Shown piece after piece: positions 27,193 through 35,411 of a DNA stretch of 64,000 bases. Position 1 is the stretch's first letter; the number at the start of each line of letters is the position of its first letter. Both the position numbers and the translations under genes were made by a program. The stretch comes from Microbacterium sp. SLBN-146 (GTDB lineage: Bacteria > Actinomycetota > Actinomycetes > Actinomycetales > Microbacteriaceae). The DNA lies in assembly GCF_006715145.1 (NCBI RefSeq), contig NZ_VFMR01000001.1, positions 2,418,001 to 2,482,000 of the forward strand, written 5' to 3'. The notes beneath the pieces were generated by a model. That model was not told where the DNA came from, searched no databases, and was given only the letters and a program-made list of their open reading frames with translations.

Positions 27193-27247
27193 TGGTGTCC
27201 AGGAACGTCGTGGATGAAAGAAACGTGATTCTTATGTCGGATGCTCG

Positions 27248-27259
27248 CGGGAATTCCCG
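27248..27259. promoter_or_regulatory. 12-bp palindrome at the glpX promoter
   Basis: CGGGAATTCCCG is a perfect palindrome ending 21 bases before the -10 box, thus over the -35 region of the glpX promoter. It could be an operator; no regulator is known to me. Confidence 0.4.
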
Positions 27260-27280
27260 TCGTGCGCGCGGCTCGCTGGC

Positions 27281-27286
27281 TAGGCT
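27281..27286 (+). promoter_or_regulatory. -10 box of leaderless promoter for glpX
   Basis: TAGGCT begins 12 bases before the ATG at 27293. Confidence 0.65.
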
Positions 27287-27292
27287 GACCGC

Positions 27293-28282
27293 ATGGTGAG
27301 CCTTTCCGCCGACATGAGTCCGCTGCATCCTGACCGAAACCTCGCACTCGAACTCGTTCGCGCGACGGAAGCCGCGGCGATCCGCGCGGTTCCCTTCATC
27401 GGGCGGGGGCGAAAAGAGGATGCCGATGGGGCGGCCGTCGATGCGATGCGAGCCTTCTTCACGACCGTGAACTTCGACGGCACGATCGTCATCGGCGAGG
27501 GGGAGAAGGACGAAGCCCCCATGCTGTACAACGGCGAACGGGTGGGCAACGGTCGAGGACCGCGGGCGGATGTCGCGGTCGACCCGATCGACGGCACCTC
27601 GCTCACGGCCGCGGGGCGCAACAATGCGCTCTCGGTGATCGCCGTGTCGGATCATGGCACGATGCTCGACGCGTCGGCGGTGTTCTATATGGACAAGCTC
27701 GTGACCGGGCCAGCAGGGGTCGGAGTCGTCGATATCCGGCTTCCCATCGGTGAGAACATTCGTCGCCTCGCCGAAGCTCTCGGCAAGCCCGTCGACGAGC
27801 TCGTCGTGTCGGTTCTCCATCGCCCCCGTCATGACGCGCTGATCGAGGAGATCCGCGCGGCCGGTGCGGGAACGCGGCTCATGAGCGACGGCGACGTCGC
27901 CGGCGGGATCAATGCCGCACGGCACAACGCGCGCACCGACATGTGCGTCGGCATCGGCGGGAGCCCGGAGGGGATCGTCACGGCGTGCGCGATCAAGGCG
28001 CTCGGCGGGCACATCCAGGGTCGCCTGTGGGCGCGCGACGACGACGAGAAGCAGAAGGGCCTCGATGCCGGCCTCAAGCTCGACGGTCATGTCTACGAAG
28101 CCGACGACCTCGTGCGCGGCGACAACACGATCTTCGTCGCGACAGGCGTGACGGAGGGACAACTCGTCGCGGGTGTGCGTCGAGAAGGCGAATACCTGTA
28201 CACGGAGAGCGTCGTCCTCCGTGGCAAGTCGGGCACGCTCCGCCGGATCTCCTCGGAGCACCTCGTTTCGAAGTGGCTGTAG
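27293..28282 (+). CDS. glpX: Class II fructose-1,6-bisphosphatase
   Basis: This 329-residue enzyme of gluconeogenesis hydrolyses fructose-1,6-bisphosphate. GlpX signatures: IGEGEKDEAPMLYNGE, DVAVDPIDGTSLTAAG (metal-binding Asp-Pro-Ile-Asp-Gly), and GIGGSPEGIVTACAIKALGG. Actinobacteria generally rely on this class. The first ATG is chosen from the leaderless -10. It follows the sugar-acid operon but has its own promoter. Syntenic homologue: Rv1099c. Confidence 0.95.
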   Translation: MVSLSADMSPLHPDRNLALELVRATEAAAIRAVPFIGRGRKEDADGAAVDAMRAFFTTVNFDGTIVIGEGEKDEAPMLYNGERVGNGRGPRADVAVDPIDGTSLTAAGRNNALSVIAVSDHGTMLDASAVFYMDKLVTGPAGVGVVDIRLPIGENIRRLAEALGKPVDELVVSVLHRPRHDALIEEIRAAGAGTRLMSDGDVAGGINAARHNARTDMCVGIGGSPEGIVTACAIKALGGHIQGRLWARDDDEKQKGLDAGLKLDGHVYEADDLVRGDNTIFVATGVTEGQLVAGVRREGEYLYTESVVLRGKSGTLRRISSEHLVSKWL

Positions 28283-28458
28283 CGGCGCACGGGGCGGGTC
28301 GGGACGCCCACGGCTGATCGGATCGAGAGCCGGATGGGATCCGAGGGACTCGTGTTGCAGATGTGAACGTCAATCCTCCCGATTCACAGTCGCCTCTGGC
28401 AGAATCGGCAGCGGTGTCAGTGACGACACGTCACCGTTCACCCTCGAGGAGGCTCTCG

Positions 28459-28668
28459 ATGTCCATATCGTCCGGCACAACCGGTCCCCAGACGGGGGCG
28501 CACGCCGTCGTCGCCAACGCGATCGATCCGGCTCGTCGCCCCGATGTCCTTTTGCGCGTCCGTCGCGATGAAGGCCATGAAATCAGTGCGTGGTGGATGA
28601 TCGGGGCATTCGTCCTGGTCTCCACCGCCGTCATCACTCTCCTGAGCTTCGTTCCCGGCGGCGCGTGA
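28459..28668 (+). CDS. Small single-TM hypothetical protein
   Basis: This 69-residue protein has a hydrophilic N-terminus and one C-terminal TM helix (about 45-64, WWMIGAFVLVSTAVITLLSF). The ATG at 28459 has GAGGAGG seven bases upstream. Small tail-anchored proteins of this kind occur beside glpX in relatives; function unknown. Confidence 0.6.
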   Translation: MSISSGTTGPQTGAHAVVANAIDPARRPDVLLRVRRDEGHEISAWWMIGAFVLVSTAVITLLSFVPGGA

Positions 28669-28693
28669 CGTCCGCCGGAGCGAGTCCCGGTGC

Positions 28694-29992
28694 TCACACT
28701 TCTCCTCCGAGTCGCGAGCGGAGCTCGTCGAGTTCTGATGACCGAGCAGCTGTCTCGTGAGGGAGTTCGAGCCCTTCGAGAAGCTCCGGTGCCGTCATCC
28801 GACGAGGTGACGAATCGATCGTCGCAGGCGCGGAGATCGAGTCGAGCTTCGTCTCGTCGATGCCCGGGAAGCGGCGTGCGCTGACGAGCACACGCGACTC
28901 GAGTGAGCCGACGAGCCGGTTGTAGCTGTCGACGGTGCGTTCGAGTGCGCGTCGGAGATCGTCGGCGTGTCCCGCGAGCCCTCCGAGGCGGTCGTAGAGC
29001 TGGGTGCCGAGGTCGAACAACGTGCGCGCCTCTGCGGACACGTCCTGCTGCGTCCAGGTGTAGGCGACCGTCTTGAGCACCGCCCACAGATTGACCGGGG
29101 AGGCGAGCGCGACCCGCTTGGAGAAGGCGTGGTCGAGGAGAGCCGGGTCTTCCTCCAGGGCCGCCGCGAGGAGCGACTCGCTGGGCACGAAGCACACGAC
29201 GAACTCCGGGCTCGACGACAACCCCGCCCAGTACTCCTTCTTCGCGAGGGCATCGACGTGCGCGCGCACCGCCTTGACGTGTTTCACGAGGAGCGCCGAT
29301 CGGCGTGCTGCTTCGGATCCTCCCGCGGTCGAGGAGATGGCGCTCGCTTCGAGGTAGGCGTCGAGCGGCACCTTCGCATCCACCGCGATCGCCTTGTCGC
29401 CCGGAAGCCTGATGACCATGTCAGGACGCCCGTCTCCGGCATCGCTCGAGACCGTCGCCTGCAGATCGAAGTCGACGTGGCGTGTGAGCCCCGCGGCCTC
29501 GACGACGCGCTTGAGCTGCGTCTCTCCCCAGACGCCGCGCGTGCTGCCGGAGCGCAGCGCTCCCGCGAGCGACTCCGTCGTCGTGCGGAGGACCTCGTCG
29601 GTCTCATGTGCGCGCCGGAGCTGCTCGGCGAGCGCGCCGAACTGGGCGTGGCGGTCGCGCTCGAGGTCATCGACCTTCGACTGCATCGTGTGCAGCGTCT
29701 CTTGCACGGGTCCGAGGGCGCGAAGCACGGCCTGCTCTCGCCGTTCGCGTTCTTCCCGCGCCGCGTGGTCGGCGCGTGTCTGCGAGACCAGTTCGCGGTA
29801 GAGGAGATGCTGGTGGTCGAGCTGCGTTTGCACGCCGAGCCGACTCGCCTCGGCACCCGCGAGCGCCGCACGAGCCTCGGCGAGATGGCCAGCCGCGCGA
29901 GCGCTCCCGCGAGCGACACCGGCGATCCAGCCTGCAAGAGCGCCGAGAGCGAGGCTCCCGACGACGATCAGTGAGACGGTGAGTGCGTCCAT
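28694..29992 (-). CDS. rmuC: DNA recombination protein RmuC
   Basis: This 432-residue protein has an N-terminal TM helix (about 5-27), a coiled coil (about 35-125), and a restriction-like nuclease domain: GVWGETQLKRVVEAAGL, RPDMVIRLPGDKAIAVDAKVPLD (the D-x-K catalytic pattern) and the FVPSESLLAAALEEDP block. RmuC limits inversion between short repeats in E. coli. The ATG at 29992 fits the TM start. It converges on the small membrane gene with 25 bases between stops. Confidence 0.92.
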   Translation of the reverse strand: MDALTVSLIVVGSLALGALAGWIAGVARGSARAAGHLAEARAALAGAEASRLGVQTQLDHQHLLYRELVSQTRADHAAREERERREQAVLRALGPVQETLHTMQSKVDDLERDRHAQFGALAEQLRRAHETDEVLRTTTESLAGALRSGSTRGVWGETQLKRVVEAAGLTRHVDFDLQATVSSDAGDGRPDMVIRLPGDKAIAVDAKVPLDAYLEASAISSTAGGSEAARRSALLVKHVKAVRAHVDALAKKEYWAGLSSSPEFVVCFVPSESLLAAALEEDPALLDHAFSKRVALASPVNLWAVLKTVAYTWTQQDVSAEARTLFDLGTQLYDRLGGLAGHADDLRRALERTVDSYNRLVGSLESRVLVSARRFPGIDETKLDSISAPATIDSSPRRMTAPELLEGLELPHETAARSSELDELRSRLGGEV

Positions 29993-30038
29993 GGTGAGAG
30001 CATGACGGAGGGGTCCGACATCGCGGCGCAGGCGCGGA

Positions 30039-30644
30039 TCAGGCCGCGAAAGTGCGTGGCAGCTCGGGCTGGGCGGCGATGACGATCTGCGACACGCGGA
30101 CGCCCGCGCCGATAGCGACATCGTCGATGTCGTCCACACCCAGTCGACGCGCCGCATCGATCATGACGTGGGCGCACGCGAGCGCGTCGGCCGTGGCATT
30201 GTGATGCGCGAACTCGGCGAAGCCGGCTTCGGCGGCGACGAACGGCAGTCGGTACGACGGGAGCTGGTACACGCTTCGGGCGACCTGCAGAGTGCACGCG
30301 TAGCGGTACGGCGGGCACTCGTCTCCGGTCGCCTCGCACGCGCGCTTGAGGACGGCCATGTCGAACCCGGCGTTGTGCGCGACGAGCACGTCGGCACCCG
30401 CGAAAGCGGCCAGGTCGCCGAGCTGATCGCTCCACGACTTCGCATCGACGACGTCCTCCGCGCGGATGCCGTGGATGCGCGTATTGAGGTCGAAGAAGGC
30501 GTCGTGCCCCGCCGGCGGACGGATGAGCCAGCCCGTCGAGGCGACGACTTCGCCCCCGCGCACCCGCACCATGCCGACGGCGCAGGCCGACGCATTGCTG
30601 GAGTTCGCCGTCTCGAAGTCGATCGCGGTGAAGTCCAATGGCAC
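30039..30644 (-). CDS. DnaQ-like 3'-5' exonuclease (DEDDh)
   Basis: This 201-residue protein has the exonuclease core: Exo I AIDFETA (D9, E11), Exo II VLVAHNAGFDMAVL, and Exo III FAHHNATADALA (His, Asp). It resembles the standalone epsilon-like exonuclease in which a short C-terminal extension follows the domain. The start is GTG at 30644. Proofreading or RNA/DNA trimming is possible; the substrate is not determinable. It lies 46 bases upstream of rmuC on the same strand. Confidence 0.88.
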   Translation of the reverse strand: MPLDFTAIDFETANSSNASACAVGMVRVRGGEVVASTGWLIRPPAGHDAFFDLNTRIHGIRAEDVVDAKSWSDQLGDLAAFAGADVLVAHNAGFDMAVLKRACEATGDECPPYRYACTLQVARSVYQLPSYRLPFVAAEAGFAEFAHHNATADALACAHVMIDAARRLGVDDIDDVAIGAGVRVSQIVIAAQPELPRTFAA

Positions 30645-30702
30645 GAATCCACCTTCACCCGGCGCGCTCGCCGCGCGGGGGAGGCGCGCCGGTCACGCGT
30701 CG

Positions 30703-30708
30703 TAGGCT
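30703..30708 (+). promoter_or_regulatory. -10 box of leaderless promoter for methyltransferase gene
   Basis: TAGGCT begins 12 bases before the GTG at 30715. Confidence 0.65.
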
Positions 30709-30714
30709 CGATGC

Positions 30715-31470
30715 GTGACCGACCACGAGGATCTTTCACGATCGTTCGGAGCCGCTGCGGGTGCGTACGAGGCGGGCAGGCCGGACTACCCCCTCGAGGT
30801 CGTCCGCTGGTTGCTGGAGCCCGCGCGCCTCGCGGACCGGCGCATCCGCGTCGTCGACGCGGGCGCCGGTACGGGAAAGCTCACCCGGGTCATCGTGGAA
30901 GCGGAGGCCGAGGTGGTAGCGGTCGACCCGGACCCGGACATGCTCGCGGTGCTGCGTTCCCGGGTGATCGGCGTCCCCGCGTTCACCGGGACAGCGGAGC
31001 ACCTGCCTCTTCCCGACGCGTCCGTCGACGCTGTTCTGCTCGGCCAGGCATGGCACTGGGTCGCCCCCGATGCCGGTGCGAGAGAAGCCGCGCGGGTCTT
31101 GGGGCCGGGAGGACTCCTCGGTCTCGTGTGGAACATCCGCGACGACGACGTGCACTGGGTCGCCGAGCTGACAGAAGCGATGCGGGGGAGTCACGCCGAG
31201 CGGATGCTGGCCGAGGACGGCGTGCGCATCGGCCTGCCGTTCCCGACTCCCGAGCGGAAGACGTGGCGGTGGGTGCGGACGATGGATCGGACGGCGCTCC
31301 TCGACATGGTCGCCTCCCGCAGCTACGTCATCACGGCCGATCCCACGCACCGCGCCGAGATCCTGGCGTCGGTGGAAGCGATCTTCGATCGCGAGCGACG
31401 TGACGAGGACGGCACGGACGTCGTCGACCTGCCCTACCGGACCGAGGCCTTCCGCAGCATCCTCCCGTGA
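30715..31470 (+). CDS. Class I SAM-dependent methyltransferase
   Basis: This 251-residue protein has the UbiE/methyltransferase_11 type core: motif I VVDAGAGTGKLTRVI (about 46-60), motif II acid in VAVDPDPDMLAVL, and motif IV SVDAVLLGQAWHWV (about 102-115). The N-terminal FGAAAGAYEAGRPDYP is typical of the group. Substrate unknown. The GTG start fits the leaderless promoter. Confidence 0.85.
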   Translation: MTDHEDLSRSFGAAAGAYEAGRPDYPLEVVRWLLEPARLADRRIRVVDAGAGTGKLTRVIVEAEAEVVAVDPDPDMLAVLRSRVIGVPAFTGTAEHLPLPDASVDAVLLGQAWHWVAPDAGAREAARVLGPGGLLGLVWNIRDDDVHWVAELTEAMRGSHAERMLAEDGVRIGLPFPTPERKTWRWVRTMDRTALLDMVASRSYVITADPTHRAEILASVEAIFDRERRDEDGTDVVDLPYRTEAFRSILP

Positions 31471-31502
31471 TGGCGGCGCGTGGGGCGTGGAGCCGTCACA
31501 CG

Positions 31503-31508
31503 TAGACT
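31503..31508 (+). promoter_or_regulatory. -10 box of leaderless promoter for ychF
   Basis: TAGACT begins 14 bases before the GTG at 31517; the in-frame ATG two codons upstream is only 8 bases from the box and is less likely. Confidence 0.55.
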
Positions 31509-31516
31509 GGATGCCC

Positions 31517-32590
31517 GTGGCTCTTACTATCGGCATCGTCGGCCTGCCCAACGTCGGCAAGTCCACTCTGTTCAATGCGCTGACCAAGAATCAGGTGCTC
31601 GCGGCGAACTATCCGTTCGCGACGATCGAGCCCAACATCGGCGTCGTGAACCTTCCCGACCCGCGTCTCGACACGCTGGCCGAGATCTTCCACTCCGAGC
31701 GGATCCTCCCGGCCGCCGTGTCGTTCGTCGACATCGCCGGCATCGTCCGCGGAGCATCCGAGGGAGAAGGACTCGGCAACAAGTTCCTTGCGAACATCCG
31801 CGAGGCCGACGCCATCGCTCAGGTCGTGCGCGGCTTCGCCGACGACGACGTCGTGCACGTCGACGGTGCCGTCAACCCCCGAAACGACATGGAGACGATC
31901 AACGCCGAGCTCCAGCTCGCGGACCTCGAGACGCTCGAGCGGGCGATCACGCGGTACGAGAAGGAGGTCCGCGGCAAGAAGCTCGACCCGTCGGTCCTCG
32001 AGGCGGCTGTCGCTGCGCGCGACGCCCTGCAGCGTGGCGAGCTCCTGTCGGCGTCGGGAATCGACATCACGCCGATCCGTGAACTGGGTCTTCTCACCGC
32101 GAAGCCCTTCATCTTCGTCTTCAATGTCGACGAAGCCGTCTTGACGGATGCCGCGGCGAAGGCCGCGCTCGCGGAACTCGTCGCTCCCGTACAGGCCGTC
32201 TTCCTCGACGCGAAGATCGAGTCGGAGCTCATCGACCTCGACCCCGAGGATGCCGCGGAGCTGCTGGCATCCACGGGGCAGGACGAGTCGGGCCTCGACC
32301 AGCTCGCCCGCATCGGCTTCGACACACTGGGACTGCAGACGTACCTGACGGCGGGGCCGAAAGAGGCGCGCGCCTGGACGATCGGCAAGGGCTGGAAGGC
32401 ACCGCAGGCGGCGGGTGTCATCCACACCGACTTCGAGAAGGGCTTCATCAAGGCCGAAGTCATCTCGTTCGACGACCTCGTCGCGACGGGATCGGTCGCC
32501 GAGGCCCGCGCGAAGGGCAAGGCGCGCCTCGAGGGCAAGGACTACGTCATGCAGGACGGCGACGTCGTGGAGTTCCGCTTCAACAACTGA
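31517..32590 (+). CDS. ychF: Redox-regulated ATPase YchF (Obg-like)
   Basis: This 357-residue P-loop protein binds ATP in preference to GTP and associates with ribosomes. G1 GLPNVGKST (about 8-16), G3 in the FVDIAGIVRGASEGEGLGNKF segment, a coiled-coil insert (about 120-195), and a C-terminal TGS domain ending GDVVEFRFNN. Starting at GTG 31517 gives the canonical ALTIGIVGLPNVGKS start. Rv1112 is the syntenic homologue. Confidence 0.95.
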   Translation: MALTIGIVGLPNVGKSTLFNALTKNQVLAANYPFATIEPNIGVVNLPDPRLDTLAEIFHSERILPAAVSFVDIAGIVRGASEGEGLGNKFLANIREADAIAQVVRGFADDDVVHVDGAVNPRNDMETINAELQLADLETLERAITRYEKEVRGKKLDPSVLEAAVAARDALQRGELLSASGIDITPIRELGLLTAKPFIFVFNVDEAVLTDAAAKAALAELVAPVQAVFLDAKIESELIDLDPEDAAELLASTGQDESGLDQLARIGFDTLGLQTYLTAGPKEARAWTIGKGWKAPQAAGVIHTDFEKGFIKAEVISFDDLVATGSVAEARAKGKARLEGKDYVMQDGDVVEFRFNN

Positions 32591-32674
32591 CGGTCGTCGG
32601 GATTCTGAACGTCCTCACGATCGTCTGCGTGCGACATTGCGGAGTCATCGAGCTGCCTGCCCGCGCGGTCGTTG

Positions 32675-34525
32675 TCAGCGTCGGAGCCTGGTCGACCTGC
32701 GGATGAGGGATGCCGCGGACACGGCGAGTCCGAGCGCGAGCAGGCCCGCACCGGCGATCAGGACGGGTGACACCTCGATGCCGGTGGCTGCGAGGTGCGC
32801 AGACGTCGGCTGCGACGTGGGCGTCGAGCCGCTGCCGGGCGCGACCGCCTGCACAGTGGCTTCTGCGGTCTCCGAGGTGACGCTTCCCAGGCAGTTCGAC
32901 ACCACGGCGCGGTAGGAGCTGGTCCGTTCAGGCGTGGTGGTGAGGGATCCCTCGGTCTCGCCGACCAGGTCCTCCCACGTGGAGCCGTTCTGGATCTGCC
33001 ACTGGATCGTGGGCGTCGTGTCTCCCTCCACGCTGATGCTCGTCGCGAAGGTGCCTCCGGGCGTGATGGTCGCCGAGGCAGGTTGCGCGACGATCGTGGC
33101 GGCGCTGCCGTAGGTGAATCGGTTGGGGAAGGTGAACGAGTAGTCCTGGCCGAGCTGCGTGTACGAGACGATCACATTCACCGGCCCGCATTCACCCGGG
33201 GGAGTCTGCGCCGTCCAACGGGTTCCGTCGTAGGTGAGATCCGTGCCAGGCGTGCCGCCGAAGGTCACCTCGGTGACCGTCGTCGCACCGCCCGGGACGA
33301 GGGTGGGCGGGGCGTTGGGGACGAAGACCGGAAGTCCGTACCCGCCCGTGCCCCACGTGTACACGTTGCCGTCCGAGCCGAGTGCCGTCGAGGCATCGGT
33401 GGTGAGCGAGATCGTCGCGAACTCGACCCCCTCGGGCACCAGAACGCGGATGGGTACGGCGGTGCCTGTGCGCTCCAAGCCGTCACCGAGCTGGCCGGCG
33501 CGGTTGTCGCCCCACGCCCACATCGATCCGTCCGCCGTCAGAATCGCCGTGTGGTAGCCGCCCATGCCGAGCTCGGTGACGACAGAGCCCGCAGGCAGCT
33601 GCGCCTGAACCGGTGTCGCGCGGTTGGTGGTGCTTCCGTCGCCCAGCTGGCCGTATCCGTTGTCACCCCAGCCATACACGGTGCCGTCGGTTGCGAGGGC
33701 GACTGTCGACTGGATGCCCGAGGAGACACTCGTGAACGTCAGTCCCGCGGGCGTGTCCACCCGTGCGGGCACGTCGCGACGAATCGCGACCCCGCCGTCG
33801 CCCAGCTGACCGAAGTTGTTCCAGCCCCAGCTGTAGAGAGCGCCGTCCGACGCCAGCGCGACGGAGTGGTAGGCCCCCGCGGCGATGGACGTGAAGGTCA
33901 GTCCTTCCGGCACCAGCACCCGCACGGGAGTGAGTCGGCTCACGAGCGTTCCGTCGCCGAGCGTTCCCTCCGGATTGGCGCCCCAGGCGTACGTATTGCC
34001 GTCCGAGCCCAGCGCGAGCACATGCGTGTGGCCGACGGACAGTCGGGTGAATGCGACGCCGGGCGGTGTGGCCACGGACACAGGGGTCGAAGTGCTGGTC
34101 GTCGTGCCGTCGCCGAGCTGGCCGTAGTCGTTGGTGCCCCAGCCGTAGGTCTTCCCATCAGAACCGATCCCGAACGCGAACTCGATACCGCTGTAGACCT
34201 CGGTGAACGTCACGCCGGCCGGAGTGCGCACGGGCGCCATCCCCGCGACGCCGCTGATCGTGCCCCGGCCCAGCTGGCCGCTCTGGTTGTCGCCCCAGGC
34301 GTAGATGCGTCCGTCCGAAGCCGCGGCCGCCGTGAAGTTGAAGCCTCCCGACACCGACGTGAATCGTTCCTGAGGGAGGAGGTCGCTCACGATCGTGCCG
34401 CCCGTCGTCGGACCGGACACGGGACTGGGTGCAGCGGATGCCGCCAGAGGCGCGGTGGACATGAGTCCAACCAAGATCAGAAGCGCGGCGGCAGTGGTCA
34501 GGTGGGTGCGGCGAGTGGTCGTCAC
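32675..34525 (-). CDS. Cell-surface RCC1-repeat protein with LAATG sorting signal
   Basis: This 616-residue protein starts at GTG 34525 behind GAGGAG. A signal peptide (about 6-32) is followed by seven RCC1-type repeats of about 50 residues (pattern YAWGDNxxGQLGDG), enough for one seven-bladed propeller (about 50-405). Next come an IPT/TIG-like domain (about 410-490), an Ig-like domain (about 492-575) and a Ser/Thr/Pro linker. The end, LAATG plus a hydrophobic helix and RRSTRLRR, is a class E-like sortase signal. It is probably displayed on the cell wall; the ligand is unknown. Confidence 0.88.
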   Translation of the reverse strand: MTTTRRTHLTTAAALLILVGLMSTAPLAASAAPSPVSGPTTGGTIVSDLLPQERFTSVSGGFNFTAAAASDGRIYAWGDNQSGQLGRGTISGVAGMAPVRTPAGVTFTEVYSGIEFAFGIGSDGKTYGWGTNDYGQLGDGTTTSTSTPVSVATPPGVAFTRLSVGHTHVLALGSDGNTYAWGANPEGTLGDGTLVSRLTPVRVLVPEGLTFTSIAAGAYHSVALASDGALYSWGWNNFGQLGDGGVAIRRDVPARVDTPAGLTFTSVSSGIQSTVALATDGTVYGWGDNGYGQLGDGSTTNRATPVQAQLPAGSVVTELGMGGYHTAILTADGSMWAWGDNRAGQLGDGLERTGTAVPIRVLVPEGVEFATISLTTDASTALGSDGNVYTWGTGGYGLPVFVPNAPPTLVPGGATTVTEVTFGGTPGTDLTYDGTRWTAQTPPGECGPVNVIVSYTQLGQDYSFTFPNRFTYGSAATIVAQPASATITPGGTFATSISVEGDTTPTIQWQIQNGSTWEDLVGETEGSLTTTPERTSSYRAVVSNCLGSVTSETAEATVQAVAPGSGSTPTSQPTSAHLAATGIEVSPVLIAGAGLLALGLAVSAASLIRRSTRLRR

Positions 34526-34721
34526 GGGATATCTCTCCTCGAGGCAGCCGTCCGGCGTTGCCCCTCGCTCCATGCTCTGCGAGCGGCCTCAGCAGCACCA
34601 CGGACCTAGGTCGCCTGTCTGACGCGTCACGAGCCGGTGGGCTGCGGCGTCCGATGCATCGCTGCCGTCCTCGTTTGCTACCGTCGTCGAGGACGAAACC
34701 CCGTGAGAGGACAGACGAGAC

Positions 34722-35381
34722 GTGACGGACATTGAGATCTTCGAGCCCGAGGGACGCGCGATCCCGTATGCCGTCGAGGGGGAGGGGCCTGCGGTCGTGC
34801 TGATCGCGGGACAGGGTCTCACGATCGGATATCTCGGAACCCTCGCGCACTCGGTCTCGGAGGAGGACTTCCGCGTCGTTCGGATCGGGTCGCGCCGACC
34901 GTCTGACGGAGCGGTCGCCGTCACCATGCACGATCTCGCTCGGGACGTCGTCGATGTCATGGACCATCTTTCCGTCGATCACGCCTGGGTCGGCGGACAC
35001 GGGTTCGGCGGGGCCGTCGCCCGCATCGTGGCGCTCGATCATCACGATCGCGTCAACGGAGTCCTGCTTCTCGGGGTCGCGACCGACGCGACCGACGCTG
35101 TAGACCTGGCGGACGTTGCGGCGCCGTTCCACGATGCGGGCGTTGTCGCACTGCAGCGTGCAGCGTGGGAGGCGCCGGGCGAACTCGCTCCGACGGTTCC
35201 CGTCCTCGTCATCCAGGGCGCCGACGACCGCATCACCCCGCCCGACAACGGCGAGGCGCTCCGCTCATCAGCACCGGGACTCGTCAGCGTCGTGACGATC
35301 GACGGGGCAGGGCATCTGTTCCCCGCAACACACATGGGAGCAACCTCGTGGGCGATCGAGGACTATCTCGACTGGGACTGA
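34722..35381 (+). CDS. Alpha/beta hydrolase-fold protein lacking the catalytic serine
   Basis: This 219-residue protein has the fold's strands, an HGxGxG-like oxyanion segment replaced by AGQGLT, the acid site in IQGADDRITPP and the terminal His in GAGHLFP. The nucleophile elbow reads GHGFGG (92-97), with Gly94 where Ser is expected. It may be a non-hydrolytic binding protein, a cofactor-free oxygenase-like relative, or inactive. GTG start with GAGAGGA upstream. It is divergent from the surface protein and converges on catalase. Confidence 0.82.
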   Translation: MTDIEIFEPEGRAIPYAVEGEGPAVVLIAGQGLTIGYLGTLAHSVSEEDFRVVRIGSRRPSDGAVAVTMHDLARDVVDVMDHLSVDHAWVGGHGFGGAVARIVALDHHDRVNGVLLLGVATDATDAVDLADVAAPFHDAGVVALQRAAWEAPGELAPTVPVLVIQGADDRITPPDNGEALRSSAPGLVSVVTIDGAGHLFPATHMGATSWAIEDYLDWD

Positions 35382-35411
35382 CTCCCACCCACCGCCGATG
35401 TCGCTGTGGTG

